Position numbers and translations under genes: made by a program
From: Gammaproteobacteria bacterium
Lineage (GTDB): Bacteria; Pseudomonadota; Gammaproteobacteria; HK1
DNA length: 64,000 bases
NCBI GenBank assembly: GCA_022826505.1
Contig: JAJDUQ010000009.1
Coordinates: forward strand, 17,242-81,241
Direction: 5' to 3'
Shown here: piece by piece, positions 41,967 to 51,125 of the stretch
How positions within the stretch are numbered: the first letter of the stretch is position 1
Layout: every line of letters starts with the position of its first letter
Notes under the pieces: generated by a model
The model's database searches: none
Told to the model about the DNA's origin: nothing
Seen by the model: only the letters and a program-made list of their open reading frames with translations

Positions 41967-42833
41967 ATGACGAAGCGGCTCGATGAGACCGCGATCCGCA
42001 ACTACCGAGACGCCGGGTTCCACTCGCCGCTCGGGGTGCTGTCGGGCGCCGAGGCGCAAGCGATTCGCAATGCACTGGAAGCGGTGGAGGCGGAACAGGG
42101 CCCGGTGTTCAGCGAGAACCGCACCCGGGCCGGTGCCGCGTTCCAGGGCTCGTACCGCTACAAGAGCCATCTGCTGTTCAAGTGGCTCGCGGACGTCATT
42201 CGACACCCTGCCATCCTGGACGCGGTCGAGGATCTGATCGGCCCCGACATCCTGTGCTGGACCACCCACTGGTTCGTCAAGGAGGCGCGCTCGCCGCAGT
42301 ACGTGTCGTGGCACCAGGACAGCAACTACTGGGGCGTCGAGACCGACGACCTGGTGAGCGTGTGGCTCGCGGTGTCGGAGTCGACGGTGGAGAGCGGCTG
42401 CGTGCGCCTTCTTCCCGGCAGTCACAAGACGCCGGCGATGGAGCACGTCGACACCTGGGCCGAGCACAACATGCTCACCCGGGGACAGACCATCGAGGGG
42501 GTGGACGAATCGCTGGCTGTCGATCTGGAACTCGCCCCGGGCGAGGTGGCGCTCTTCGACTATCGCCTCGCACACGCGTCGCATCCCAACCGCAGCGGCG
42601 ATCGCCGCATCGGTATCGGTCTGCGCTACATTCCGCCAACCGCACGCCAGGTCCGGCACGAGTGGGACTCCGCGACACTGGTACGCGGGACCGACAGGTA
42701 CGGCCATTTCGAGCTGGAACCCGTTCCGGCGCGGGATTTCGACCCGGTCGCGGTCGAGATGTATCGCCGCAGCGACGAAGCCCAGCGCGGTGTGTACTAC
42801 CAGGGGGCGGAGGTTGGCGGAGCGGCGGGGTAG
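41967..42833 (+). CDS. PhyH family dioxygenase, copy C
   Basis: SWHQDSNYWGVETDDLVSVWLAV, GCVRLLPGSH, FDYRLAHASHPN. Confidence 0.88.
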   Translation: MTKRLDETAIRNYRDAGFHSPLGVLSGAEAQAIRNALEAVEAEQGPVFSENRTRAGAAFQGSYRYKSHLLFKWLADVIRHPAILDAVEDLIGPDILCWTTHWFVKEARSPQYVSWHQDSNYWGVETDDLVSVWLAVSESTVESGCVRLLPGSHKTPAMEHVDTWAEHNMLTRGQTIEGVDESLAVDLELAPGEVALFDYRLAHASHPNRSGDRRIGIGLRYIPPTARQVRHEWDSATLVRGTDRYGHFELEPVPARDFDPVAVEMYRRSDEAQRGVYYQGAEVGGAAG

Positions 42834-43143
42834 TGGACTCGACGGGTCGCGCGAGACATCCGCGCAATCGGCACCACGGTGCCCCGAAGGGATCGACTCG
42901 CCCGAATCCATGCGACGGATCGCGCCACCACTTGCGCGTCATCGGCGAACGGGTGCGCGAGAGACATGTGCTCGAGAATCAACGAATCCCCGGTCTTGCG
43001 GGCATGACCGGACTTGCATTGGAGGTGCCTCGCCCTCCAGGCTCGCGCCCCCCGAAATCGGGGAACGAGAAACCGTGCCGCCTTGACCGAACTCGAACGG
43101 GCGGTAACTTCGCAGGACTCCAGATGCGTGTTCGGAGCGACTC

Positions 43144-44316
43144 ATGGTCCGTCTGACAGATCTTCACCCCGACGATCGAGCGCACCTCGCCGGCAAGCAT
43201 CTCCCGCGGTTCGACCCGCCGGCGTACACCGCGGCCCTGCCGCTCGCACGGTCACGGTTCGCGCTCGTCACCACCGCCGGCCTCCACGTGCGCGGCGATC
43301 GCCTGTTCGACATCACGAGCGCCGAGTACCGCACCATCGGACGCGAGACCGCGGGCGGCGACATCGTCATGAGCCATGCGTCGGTCAACTTCGACCGAAC
43401 CGCATTCGCAGAAGACGTCAATGTCGTGTTTCCCATCGATCGATTTCGCGAGCTGGAGGCATCCGGGGCGATCGGTTCGATGGCGGACCTCCACTACTCG
43501 TTCATGGGTGCCTATCTGGAGCCGGCCGACTACGCGCCGAGCGCCCGCGAACTCGCTTCGCTGCTGCGCGGCGATGGCGTCGATTCGGTCTTCCTCACCC
43601 CGGTGTGACCGAACTGCACGCGCGCCGTGAGCGCGCTGTCGCACTTTCTGGAAACCGAAGGACTGTCGACCACCGGCATCAGCCTCGTGCGCCATCACAC
43701 CGAGGAGATGGCCCCGCCACGCGCGCTCTGGGTGCCATTCCCACTCGGCCGACCACTCGGCGCGGCCGGCGACGCGGCGTTTCAGCACCGGGTCATCGCC
43801 GCCGCGCTCGCACTTCTCGGCAGGACCGAGGGACCGGTGCTCGAAGACTACGCGGAGCCGGCGCCGGACGTTGGCTCGAACGAGCCATGGTCCTGCCCCG
43901 TTCGGTTTGCGCGTGTGACGGACGAGACCGACATCGGCGCCGCGGCTCGGGCCGAACTTGCCGGACTCGTCACGTGGCACGACCTCGCGACTCGGCGACG
44001 CGGCCGAACCATGGCCGACACGTCCGGCCTGACAATCGAGCAGTGCCTCGAGCTGGTCGTCGACGTGTGCGAGTCGGGCCGAACGGATGACGTCCGCACG
44101 CTCAAGGCGGCGGTCGACGATCTCGAGACGTACTACCGCGAAGCGGTCACCGCCAGACCGGGAACTCCGCCGCTCGGAGCCGTCGACACGATTCTCTGGA
44201 ATGATTCAGCACTCGGTCGACTCCTGCGGCACCTCGGCGCTCGTGGTGCGAGGAGCGACGATTCGGCCTTGAGGTTCTTCACGAGCAACGGGCTGGTCCC
44301 GAGGCAGTTCCGGTAG
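43144..44316 (+). CDS. Glycine/sarcosine/betaine/D-proline reductase selenoprotein B (GrdB/PrdB)-like protein, candidate selenoprotein with in-frame TGA at 43606-43608
   Basis: ORF track splits it into 43144-43608 and 43627-44316; both are in the same frame; junction reads ...DGVDSVFLTPV-(TGA)-PNCTRAVSALSHFLETEGLSTTGISLVRHHTEEMAPPRALWVPFPLGRPLG, a UxxC redox motif. Confidence 0.82.
43609..43643 (+). promoter_or_regulatory. Candidate bacterial SECIS hairpin downstream of TGA
   Basis: GCGCGC(43620-43625)-CGTGA-GCGCGC(43631-43636), further pairing A618-T639 and C619-G638 with one bulge; loop starts 17 nt after the TGA. Confidence 0.6.
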
Positions 44317-44431
44317 CGCGGACTCGAACCTTCGGCAAGGCAGAAGACGCACCGCCCGCGCCCGATGCGCACGGTTGATGTCTATACTCCGCAGCGTCGG
44401 GCCGGGTCGGCCCATGCGTTCGGAGACTGTG

Positions 44432-46150
44432 ATGTCGGTCGTGCCCGTCACCCGTGGTCATCAGCATGTCGTCAGCGCGGGCCATGAACTCGCGGCGCTC
44501 GCCGCGTTCGAGGCCCTGGACAACGGCGGCAACGCCATCGACGCAGGCGTCGCCGCAATCCTGACCCTGGGGGTAGTGTACAGCGATCAGGTGAGCATCG
44601 CCGGGGTGGCCCCGATGATCATTCGCCTCGCGGAGACGGGCGAGGTGGTCACGATTGCCGGCGTCGGGGGCTGGCCGCGCGCGCTCGATCCCGATGCGTA
44701 CATCGCGCGCCACCAGGGCGTCATCCCGCTCGGGTTGCGGCGCACCGTGGTGCCGGCGGCCCCCGATGCGTGCCTCCAGGCACTGGAGCGATGGGGCACG
44801 ATGGCGTTCCGCGACGTCGCGGCGCGCGCAGTGCGCTACGCATCCGGAGGCTTCGCCCGCCACCCGGTCATGCTCGACTACGTGCGCCGGTACGCCGACG
44901 ACATGCGGCACTGGCCGCAAAACGTCGATATCTGGATGCCGAACGGCGAGGTGCCGGCACCCGGCGACAAGCTCGTCCAGGCCGACCTCGGCCGCGCCCT
45001 GCAATTCCTCTGCGACGAGGAACGCGCGGCCGGTGGCGACCGCATGGCCGGACTCGCGGCGGTGCGTCGGGCGTTCTACCGGGGCGACATCGCAAGCCGG
45101 ATCCTTGCGCATCAGAGGGAACACGACGGTCTGCTCGCGGCCGAGGACCTGGAATCGTTCCGATGCCGGGTCGTGCCCTCGGTGGCGCGCCGCTTCCGCT
45201 TCGACGGCGAGGAGGTGGAGGTCCATACCTGCGGCGCGTGGTGTCAGGGTCCGTTCCTGCTCGAAGCGCTCTCGATCGCGGAAGCAGCCGGCGTTCGAGA
45301 CCTCGAGTACGGATCGGATGCCTATCTCCATGCGATTGCCGAAACTCTCAAACTCACGTTCGCCGATCGGGAAGGCTACCTCGGCGACCCGGACTTCGTG
45401 GACGTGCCGCTCGATACGCTCGTCGGCGCGGCGTACGCCGCCGAGCGGCAAAGGGCAATCGACCCGTGGAACGCGTCTCCGGGGATGCCGCTTCCCGGCC
45501 GCATCCCCGGCCATGCCGCATACGTGCCCGCGATTGCCGGGGCCGAGGAGCCGCTCGGGCCTCCGCCCGATACGTCCATCGTCTGCGTCATCGACGGCGA
45601 GGGAAACGGGCTCTGCTCCACCCCGTCGGACACGGCCTGGGATACCCCGGTGGTACCGGAAACCGGATTCGCGGTGTCGTCGCGCGGTGCCCAGTCGTGG
45701 GCGGTGCACGGCCACCCGTCCTGCGTCGCACCCGGCAAGCGTCCGCGCCTCACCCCCAACCCCTGCTTCGTCCTGTCTCCGGGGAACTGGATCATGCCGT
45801 TCGGTACCCCCGGCGGAGACACCCAGATTCAGGCGAACCTGCAGTCGCTCCTGAACCACCTGGCCTTCGGCATGGACCTCCAGGACGCGGTCGAGGCGCC
45901 GCGCCTGGTGACCCACAGCCATCCCGACACCTTCGCGCCCCACACCGCCCGTCCCGGACTGGTGACCCTCGAAGGACGGATCGACGCGTCGACATGCGAC
46001 CGGCTTGCCGCGCGTGGACACCGCATCGAACGTCTCGACGACTGGACGCACTGGACAGGCGGGGTGTGTGCGGTCCGCAAGGACCTGGGGACCGGTGAGA
46101 TCGAAGCGGCGGCGGACCCCAGACGCTGGAGCCGTGCGATGGGCTGGTGA
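44432..46150 (+). CDS. Gamma-glutamyltransferase family protein
   Basis: GGNAIDAGVAAILTLGVVYSDQVSIAG, PPDTSIVCVIDGEGNGLCSTPSD, FGTPGGDTQIQANLQSLLN. Confidence 0.88.
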   Translation: MSVVPVTRGHQHVVSAGHELAALAAFEALDNGGNAIDAGVAAILTLGVVYSDQVSIAGVAPMIIRLAETGEVVTIAGVGGWPRALDPDAYIARHQGVIPLGLRRTVVPAAPDACLQALERWGTMAFRDVAARAVRYASGGFARHPVMLDYVRRYADDMRHWPQNVDIWMPNGEVPAPGDKLVQADLGRALQFLCDEERAAGGDRMAGLAAVRRAFYRGDIASRILAHQREHDGLLAAEDLESFRCRVVPSVARRFRFDGEEVEVHTCGAWCQGPFLLEALSIAEAAGVRDLEYGSDAYLHAIAETLKLTFADREGYLGDPDFVDVPLDTLVGAAYAAERQRAIDPWNASPGMPLPGRIPGHAAYVPAIAGAEEPLGPPPDTSIVCVIDGEGNGLCSTPSDTAWDTPVVPETGFAVSSRGAQSWAVHGHPSCVAPGKRPRLTPNPCFVLSPGNWIMPFGTPGGDTQIQANLQSLLNHLAFGMDLQDAVEAPRLVTHSHPDTFAPHTARPGLVTLEGRIDASTCDRLAARGHRIERLDDWTHWTGGVCAVRKDLGTGEIEAAADPRRWSRAMGW

Positions 46151-46461
46151 CGCGGTCGCGTCACCTCCAGGCGTATCTTCGCGCATCCATTTGGAAACAG
46201 CCGTGGGAGATTCCCGGGCAGTTCCAGAACCCGAACACGAAGCCGCTGGACGCTGCTTCGCGGGCGGAATTCGCGTATGGTCCCCGTCGGGACCGCGCCG
46301 CGGCGGCGCGTGATGCCACGGAGACGAATTCTACTCGAGTCGTGACATCCGGACGCCGGCCCACGCGGGACATTGGGACGAAGATGAAGGCGTGCGCCGG
46401 ACCGGCGATGTGATGCCTGGCGGCCGGTCCGGTCCGTGCTTCCGCATTGGAGGAGTGAGAC

Positions 46462-47385
46462 ATGGGCAAGGCGAAGAAGGCCAAGACAGCCAAGGACAAG
46501 TCCGGGCGAACGGCAGGCGCGAAGGCAGGGCGGGCGTCCGCAGCCGCCAATACCGCAGCGGCGAGCCGGAACGCCGGTGCCGAAGCGACCGCCCCCCCGA
46601 AGAAGATCGAGAACAAGCGCTACGAGAAGGAGCTGTTCAGGCTCCAGGTCGAGCTTGTGACGATGGTCGAGTGGATCAAGCACCAGGGGCTCAAGGTGGT
46701 GGTCATCTTCGAGGGCCGCGACGCGGCCGGCAAGGGCGGCGTCATCAAGCGCATCACCCAGCATCTGAGCCCGCGCATCTGCCGGGTCGTCGCGCTACCG
46801 GCACCGACCGAGCGCGAGCAGACGCAGTGGTACTTCCAGCGCTACGTGTCGCACCTGCCCGCCGCCGGCGAGATGACCCTGTTCGATCGGAGCTGGTACA
46901 ACCGGGCCGGGGTCGAACGGGTCATGGGCTTCTGCACGGACGAGGAGTACCGCGAGTTCCTGCGCACGTGCCCGGAGTTCGAGCGCATGCTGGTGCGGTC
47001 CGGCATCAAGGTGATCAAGTACTGGTTCTCCGTCTCCGACGAGGAGCAGGAGAAGCGCTTCCAGAGCCGTCTCACCCTGAAGCACAAGCGGTGGAAGCTG
47101 AGCCCGATGGATCTTGAATCACGGCGGCGCTGGGCCGACTACTCCCGGGCGAAGGACGAGATGTTCGCGCACACCGACATCAAGCAGGCGCCGTGGTACG
47201 TCGTCGACGCGGACGTGAAGAAGCACGCGCGTCTGAACTGCATCAGTCACCTGCTGAGCCTGTTCCCGTACGAGGACCTGACGCCGGAGTCGATCGAGCT
47301 CCCGCAACGCACCGACGCCGGCGCGTACGTGCGTCCGCCGATCAGCGACCAGACGTTCGTCCCTCCGGCTTACCCTGGAGAGTAA
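46462..47385 (+). CDS. ppk2: Polyphosphate kinase 2 family protein
   Basis: IFEGRDAAGKGGVIKRI, PTEREQTQWYFQRYV, LFDRSWYNRAGVERVMGF; Lys/Ala-rich N-terminal extension. Confidence 0.93.
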   Translation: MGKAKKAKTAKDKSGRTAGAKAGRASAAANTAAASRNAGAEATAPPKKIENKRYEKELFRLQVELVTMVEWIKHQGLKVVVIFEGRDAAGKGGVIKRITQHLSPRICRVVALPAPTEREQTQWYFQRYVSHLPAAGEMTLFDRSWYNRAGVERVMGFCTDEEYREFLRTCPEFERMLVRSGIKVIKYWFSVSDEEQEKRFQSRLTLKHKRWKLSPMDLESRRRWADYSRAKDEMFAHTDIKQAPWYVVDADVKKHARLNCISHLLSLFPYEDLTPESIELPQRTDAGAYVRPPISDQTFVPPAYPGE

Positions 47386-47554
47386 CGGGCGCATCGGCGT
47401 TCGGCCGGGGCCGTATGGATTCCCGCGTGCGCCGGAGACGCAGGGGGGCGGTCCGGGTTGCGCCGCGCGGGCTGTCGCTCCCGCGAAAGCCATCCATGGG
47501 TCGCGAAGAAGGGCGACCGGTATCCGACCGATCACCGGCGGGGGACGGAGCCGG

Positions 47555-48919
47555 TCAGTCCGGCGCACAGGTCCGGAAGCCCCCGAAGACGTCGCGGCGG
47601 TCCGGGCCGAAGAAGTTCCGGTACAGCCCGGTCACCATGCGCGATCGGGTCGTCCACGCCCCGCCGCGCAGCACCCGGGTGTGGCCGAACAGCGTCTGCG
47701 AGTACTCCTTGTAGGCGTCCGGGGTGAAGCCGGGATAGGGACAGAACGCGTCCGCGCACCACTCCCAGACGTTGCCGAGCATCTGGCGGCAGCCGAAGGC
47801 GCTGTCGCCGTTCGGCAGCGCCGCGACGTCGACACACCCCGGCGAGCGGCCGTCGAGGTTGGTGCGCGAAGGGTCGGCGGCGTCTCCGCCCCACGGATAA
47901 CGCCGCTTCGTCTCCGATAGGCATCCGCCGCCCGCGGCCGGCTCGCCGAGGGCGGCCACCTCCCATTCGCGCTCGCGAGGCAGACGCCGGCCGGCCCACC
48001 GGCACCACGCATTCGCCTCGAACCAGTTGACGTGAACGACAGGGCGGTGCGGGGCGAGCGCTTGCGTCTCGTCGAATTCCCGGACGAGCCAACCGCCCTC
48101 GCCGTCGCGCTCCCAGTACACGGGATGCTCCGCCTGCACCGACTCGCGCCACCGCCACCCCGCGTCGTTCCAGTGCTCGCGGCGCGCGTAGCCGCCGTCG
48201 TCCACGAACTCGGCAAACTCGGAGTTGGTCACCGGTGCCCGGGCGATGCGAAACGGACGCACCTCGACCGGGTGGCACCACTTCTCGTTGTCGAACACGA
48301 ACGGCGCGTCGCCGGGGGCGCCGAGGAGGAACGCCCCGCCCGGCACGGATGCGTCGCCGGGCAGTGCGCCCGCGTCGGCGTCCGCCGGCGGACCGAGGTC
48401 GCGCGCGACCGCGAACCCCGGCCGCGGATAGCCGAGTGTCTGGCGCGTCCATGCGAACGCCTCGTCGTGCATGTCCTCGTGGAACGCGGTGAACTGGTAG
48501 AGGTAGCTGTCCACCGCGCTCGCGAGTCCGGTTCCGAGCCGTTCGAGCATGCGGTCATGGACGCGCTGCATGTACGCGAGGGTCTCCGCTCGCGACGGCA
48601 GGGGGAGGTCCCAGCGCCGGTCGTGGTGGATCGCGATGGAGTCGTAGAGCGCGTGACCGTCGTCGAGCAGTGGTGCTTCGCCGTACACCCGCTGCAGGAT
48701 GAAATGCTCGTGGAACCACGCGACGTGCCCAATCTCCCAACGCATCGGGTTGACGATGCGCAACCGCGGCCCCATGAGCTGTTCGTCGGTGAGGTCGTCG
48801 ACGAGTTCTCGGGTACGCTTGCGGGCATCGCGGATGTACGCTTCCAGCGTCGCCGAACCGACCTCCTCGACCGGGGGGATGCCGGCCGGGACGACGACCG
48901 GGGAATTGCCGATGACCAA
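47555..48919 (-). CDS. senA: EgtB/SUMF1-type iron-dependent synthase; candidate selenoneine synthase SenA
   Basis: DinB-like HVAWFHEHFIL, FTAFHEDMHDEAF; FGE-type domain ...GNVWEWCADAFCPYPGFTP...LRGGAW; divergent neighbour of SenB-type glycosyltransferase. Confidence 0.78.
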   Translation of the reverse strand: MVIGNSPVVVPAGIPPVEEVGSATLEAYIRDARKRTRELVDDLTDEQLMGPRLRIVNPMRWEIGHVAWFHEHFILQRVYGEAPLLDDGHALYDSIAIHHDRRWDLPLPSRAETLAYMQRVHDRMLERLGTGLASAVDSYLYQFTAFHEDMHDEAFAWTRQTLGYPRPGFAVARDLGPPADADAGALPGDASVPGGAFLLGAPGDAPFVFDNEKWCHPVEVRPFRIARAPVTNSEFAEFVDDGGYARREHWNDAGWRWRESVQAEHPVYWERDGEGGWLVREFDETQALAPHRPVVHVNWFEANAWCRWAGRRLPREREWEVAALGEPAAGGGCLSETKRRYPWGGDAADPSRTNLDGRSPGCVDVAALPNGDSAFGCRQMLGNVWEWCADAFCPYPGFTPDAYKEYSQTLFGHTRVLRGGAWTTRSRMVTGLYRNFFGPDRRDVFGGFRTCAPD

Positions 48920-48958
48920 GACGTGGATCCTCGCCGGGAGACGGCGCTGAACATTAGC

Positions 48959-49933
48959 GTGATCACGCCGGCCGCGAAACGCTCGCTCAGCGGCAATCGG
49001 GCCACGGCGGTGCGTTGGGCTCGAATTCTGACGCGTCTAGGGCATTCGGTCACCGTCGCGGAAGCTTGGCCGGGCGCCGAGGGAGGCGGTGGAAGCCGGT
49101 CGCGGAGCCCCGACCTCCTGATTGCGATTCACGCGTGGAGGAGCGCGGACTCCGTCGCCGCGTTTCGGGCTCGGCATCCGTCCCGGCCGATCGTGGTTCT
49201 GATGTCCGGCACCGACATCTACCGATTCCAGCACAGCCACCGGGAGACGACGACCGCATCGATGTCGACCGCGGATCGGCTCGTCGGCCTGCACGATGCC
49301 GTGGCCGACGACCTGCCGCGGCAGTACCGCTCGAAGCTCCGGATCATCCACCAGTCGGCGCTGCCCCTGCGTACTCCCCGCATGCCCGTGGGCCGCACCT
49401 TCGACGTCTGCGTGATCGGACATCTGCGCGCCGAGAAGGACCCGTTTCGGGCCGCTCGCGCCGCGCGTCTCGCACCGGCCGCATCGAACCTTCGCGTCAT
49501 CCATCTCGGAAAGCCGCACGACGCAGACCACGAACGGGACGCACGGGTGGAGATGGCGGCCAACCCTCGCTACGTCTGGCGTGGCGAAGTGCCGCGCTGG
49601 CAGGTCCGGCGCACCTTCGCACGCTGCCGCGCGATGGTGATGAGCTCACTCATGGAAGGCGGCGCGAACGTCGTCTCGGAGGCGGTGGTGGCGGGAGTCC
49701 CGGTCATCGCATCCGACATTCCCGGGAATGTCGGACTGCTCGGCCCCGACCACCCCGCGCTCTACCCGCCCGGCGACACCGAAGCACTCCGCGCCCTGCT
49801 CCACCGCGCCGAGACCGAGCCCGGCTTCCTCCACACGGTGCGTGCGCACGGCGATGCGCGGCGCCACCGGTTCGAGCCGGAACGCGAACACGCGGCCTGG
49901 GCCGCGCTGCTCTTCGAACTGGTGACTTCCTGA
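48959..49933 (+). CDS. senB: Glycosyltransferase of the former TIGR04348 type; candidate selenosugar synthase SenB (GTG or upstream CTG start)
   Basis: ISVITPAAKRSLSGNRATAVRWARILTRLGHSVTV signature; VVSEAVVAGVPVIASDIPGNVGLLG donor region. Confidence 0.8.
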   Translation: MITPAAKRSLSGNRATAVRWARILTRLGHSVTVAEAWPGAEGGGGSRSRSPDLLIAIHAWRSADSVAAFRARHPSRPIVVLMSGTDIYRFQHSHRETTTASMSTADRLVGLHDAVADDLPRQYRSKLRIIHQSALPLRTPRMPVGRTFDVCVIGHLRAEKDPFRAARAARLAPAASNLRVIHLGKPHDADHERDARVEMAANPRYVWRGEVPRWQVRRTFARCRAMVMSSLMEGGANVVSEAVVAGVPVIASDIPGNVGLLGPDHPALYPPGDTEALRALLHRAETEPGFLHTVRAHGDARRHRFEPEREHAAWAALLFELVTS

Positions 49934-50112
49934 CGGTCATACGGACCAACGCCAGGTGCCCGGTCGAGTCTCGTGCACGGGAGCCGCGTCCGCGATTCCG
50001 GCCGACTCTCCGAAACTCGCCCCACCGGGAGCGAGACCCTCGGGACCCGCGTGGTCGTCGAGTTCGAGTCGCGGCGGTGTCGGTCGTTGCGGGCCCACGA
50101 CGCCGACGAGTC

Positions 50113-50772
50113 TCATTCGGACCCGTCGACCTCCAGTACGGGGGGCGGACAGTCCAGGTGGTCGATCCAGGCGACCATCACCAGCAGAGGCTCCTTGCCG
50201 GTGCGCGTGGCATGGCCCTGATCGCTGGCGTGAAACAGCCATTCTCCGGGCATGCGGGTGCGCCACGGCTCTCCGTCTCGCCGCCATTGCGCCGTCCCGG
50301 AAATGACGTGGTAGAGCTCCGGTGCCTTGTGACGGTGCAGCGGATAGAAGATTCCAGGGGCCTGCAACGTGAACGCAACGAGTACGTGCGAGTTCGCGAA
50401 CGGCGCCTGGTAACCCTCTCTGGGCGACGGACCCGGCATCGACAACATGGTGGTTGTGTAGCCGGTAGCCAGATCGTCCGCACCTTCTCCGCGCTGGTAC
50501 GGCGCGATCCATCGCAGGTGCGGAGATGCCGAAGCCAGCGCGCCCGCGAGCATCCGTTCGCGAGATGTGGTCGCCGCCCGCACCGCGGCATCGAAACAGC
50601 CCGCAACCACCGACGTGGTCGCGGGCTCGACCGCCCCCGCGCTCGGAGGAAACGGCCGGCTCATCAGATCGTCAAGGATGCTTGTTTCCGGGCATCGGGA
50701 TGCGTCGGACCGAGCTGCGTATCGGACCGCGGTGCGGGTGGCCGACAGCAGCAATTCAATCGGGGAAGGCAT
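50113..50772 (-). CDS. Cupin, dimethylsulfoniopropionate (DMSP) lyase-like
   Basis: PLHRHKAPELYHVISGTAQWRRDGEPWRTRMPGEWLFHASDQGHATRTGKEPLL metal-binding cupin motif. Confidence 0.7.
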   Translation of the reverse strand: MPSPIELLLSATRTAVRYAARSDASRCPETSILDDLMSRPFPPSAGAVEPATTSVVAGCFDAAVRAATTSRERMLAGALASASPHLRWIAPYQRGEGADDLATGYTTTMLSMPGPSPREGYQAPFANSHVLVAFTLQAPGIFYPLHRHKAPELYHVISGTAQWRRDGEPWRTRMPGEWLFHASDQGHATRTGKEPLLVMVAWIDHLDCPPPVLEVDGSE

Positions 50773-50843
50773 GTGTGAGCGGTTCCGGTATCGCGACAGT
50801 TTCCCGAGCTGAAATCATAGCCAAGATTTGACCGCGCGTTGCG

Positions 50844-50863
50844 GGATATTCCACCGAATATCC
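50844..50863. promoter_or_regulatory. Perfect inverted repeat GGATATTC-CACC-GAATATCC upstream of the cupin gene
   Basis: Direct reading. Confidence 0.4.
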
Positions 50864-51125
50864 GCACAGGAGCAGAGAAATCGGCGACGATTTCCGGGCC
50901 GTCGACCCCTTGACCTGCAACGGCTCCGGCCGTGCGCTGTGGCCGCGCGGCCTCCGGCTCCGCCCCGTCTTGCGCGCACCAGGGAAGCTCCGGCGCATCT
51001 GCGAATGGGTGCCGGACGACGACTCGTCGGCCACGGTCCGCCGAGATTCGGCTCCCGCCAGCGTCGGCCCGGGAGCGCCGGCAGTCATGGGGAGCAGCGC
51101 CCGCAGGCGGGAAGCACGTATTCCC

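Noticed and set aside
43050-43063. CCCCG-AAAT-CGGGG hairpin upstream of the GrdB-like gene
   Set aside because: Short stem without U-tract; common in high-GC intergenic DNA.
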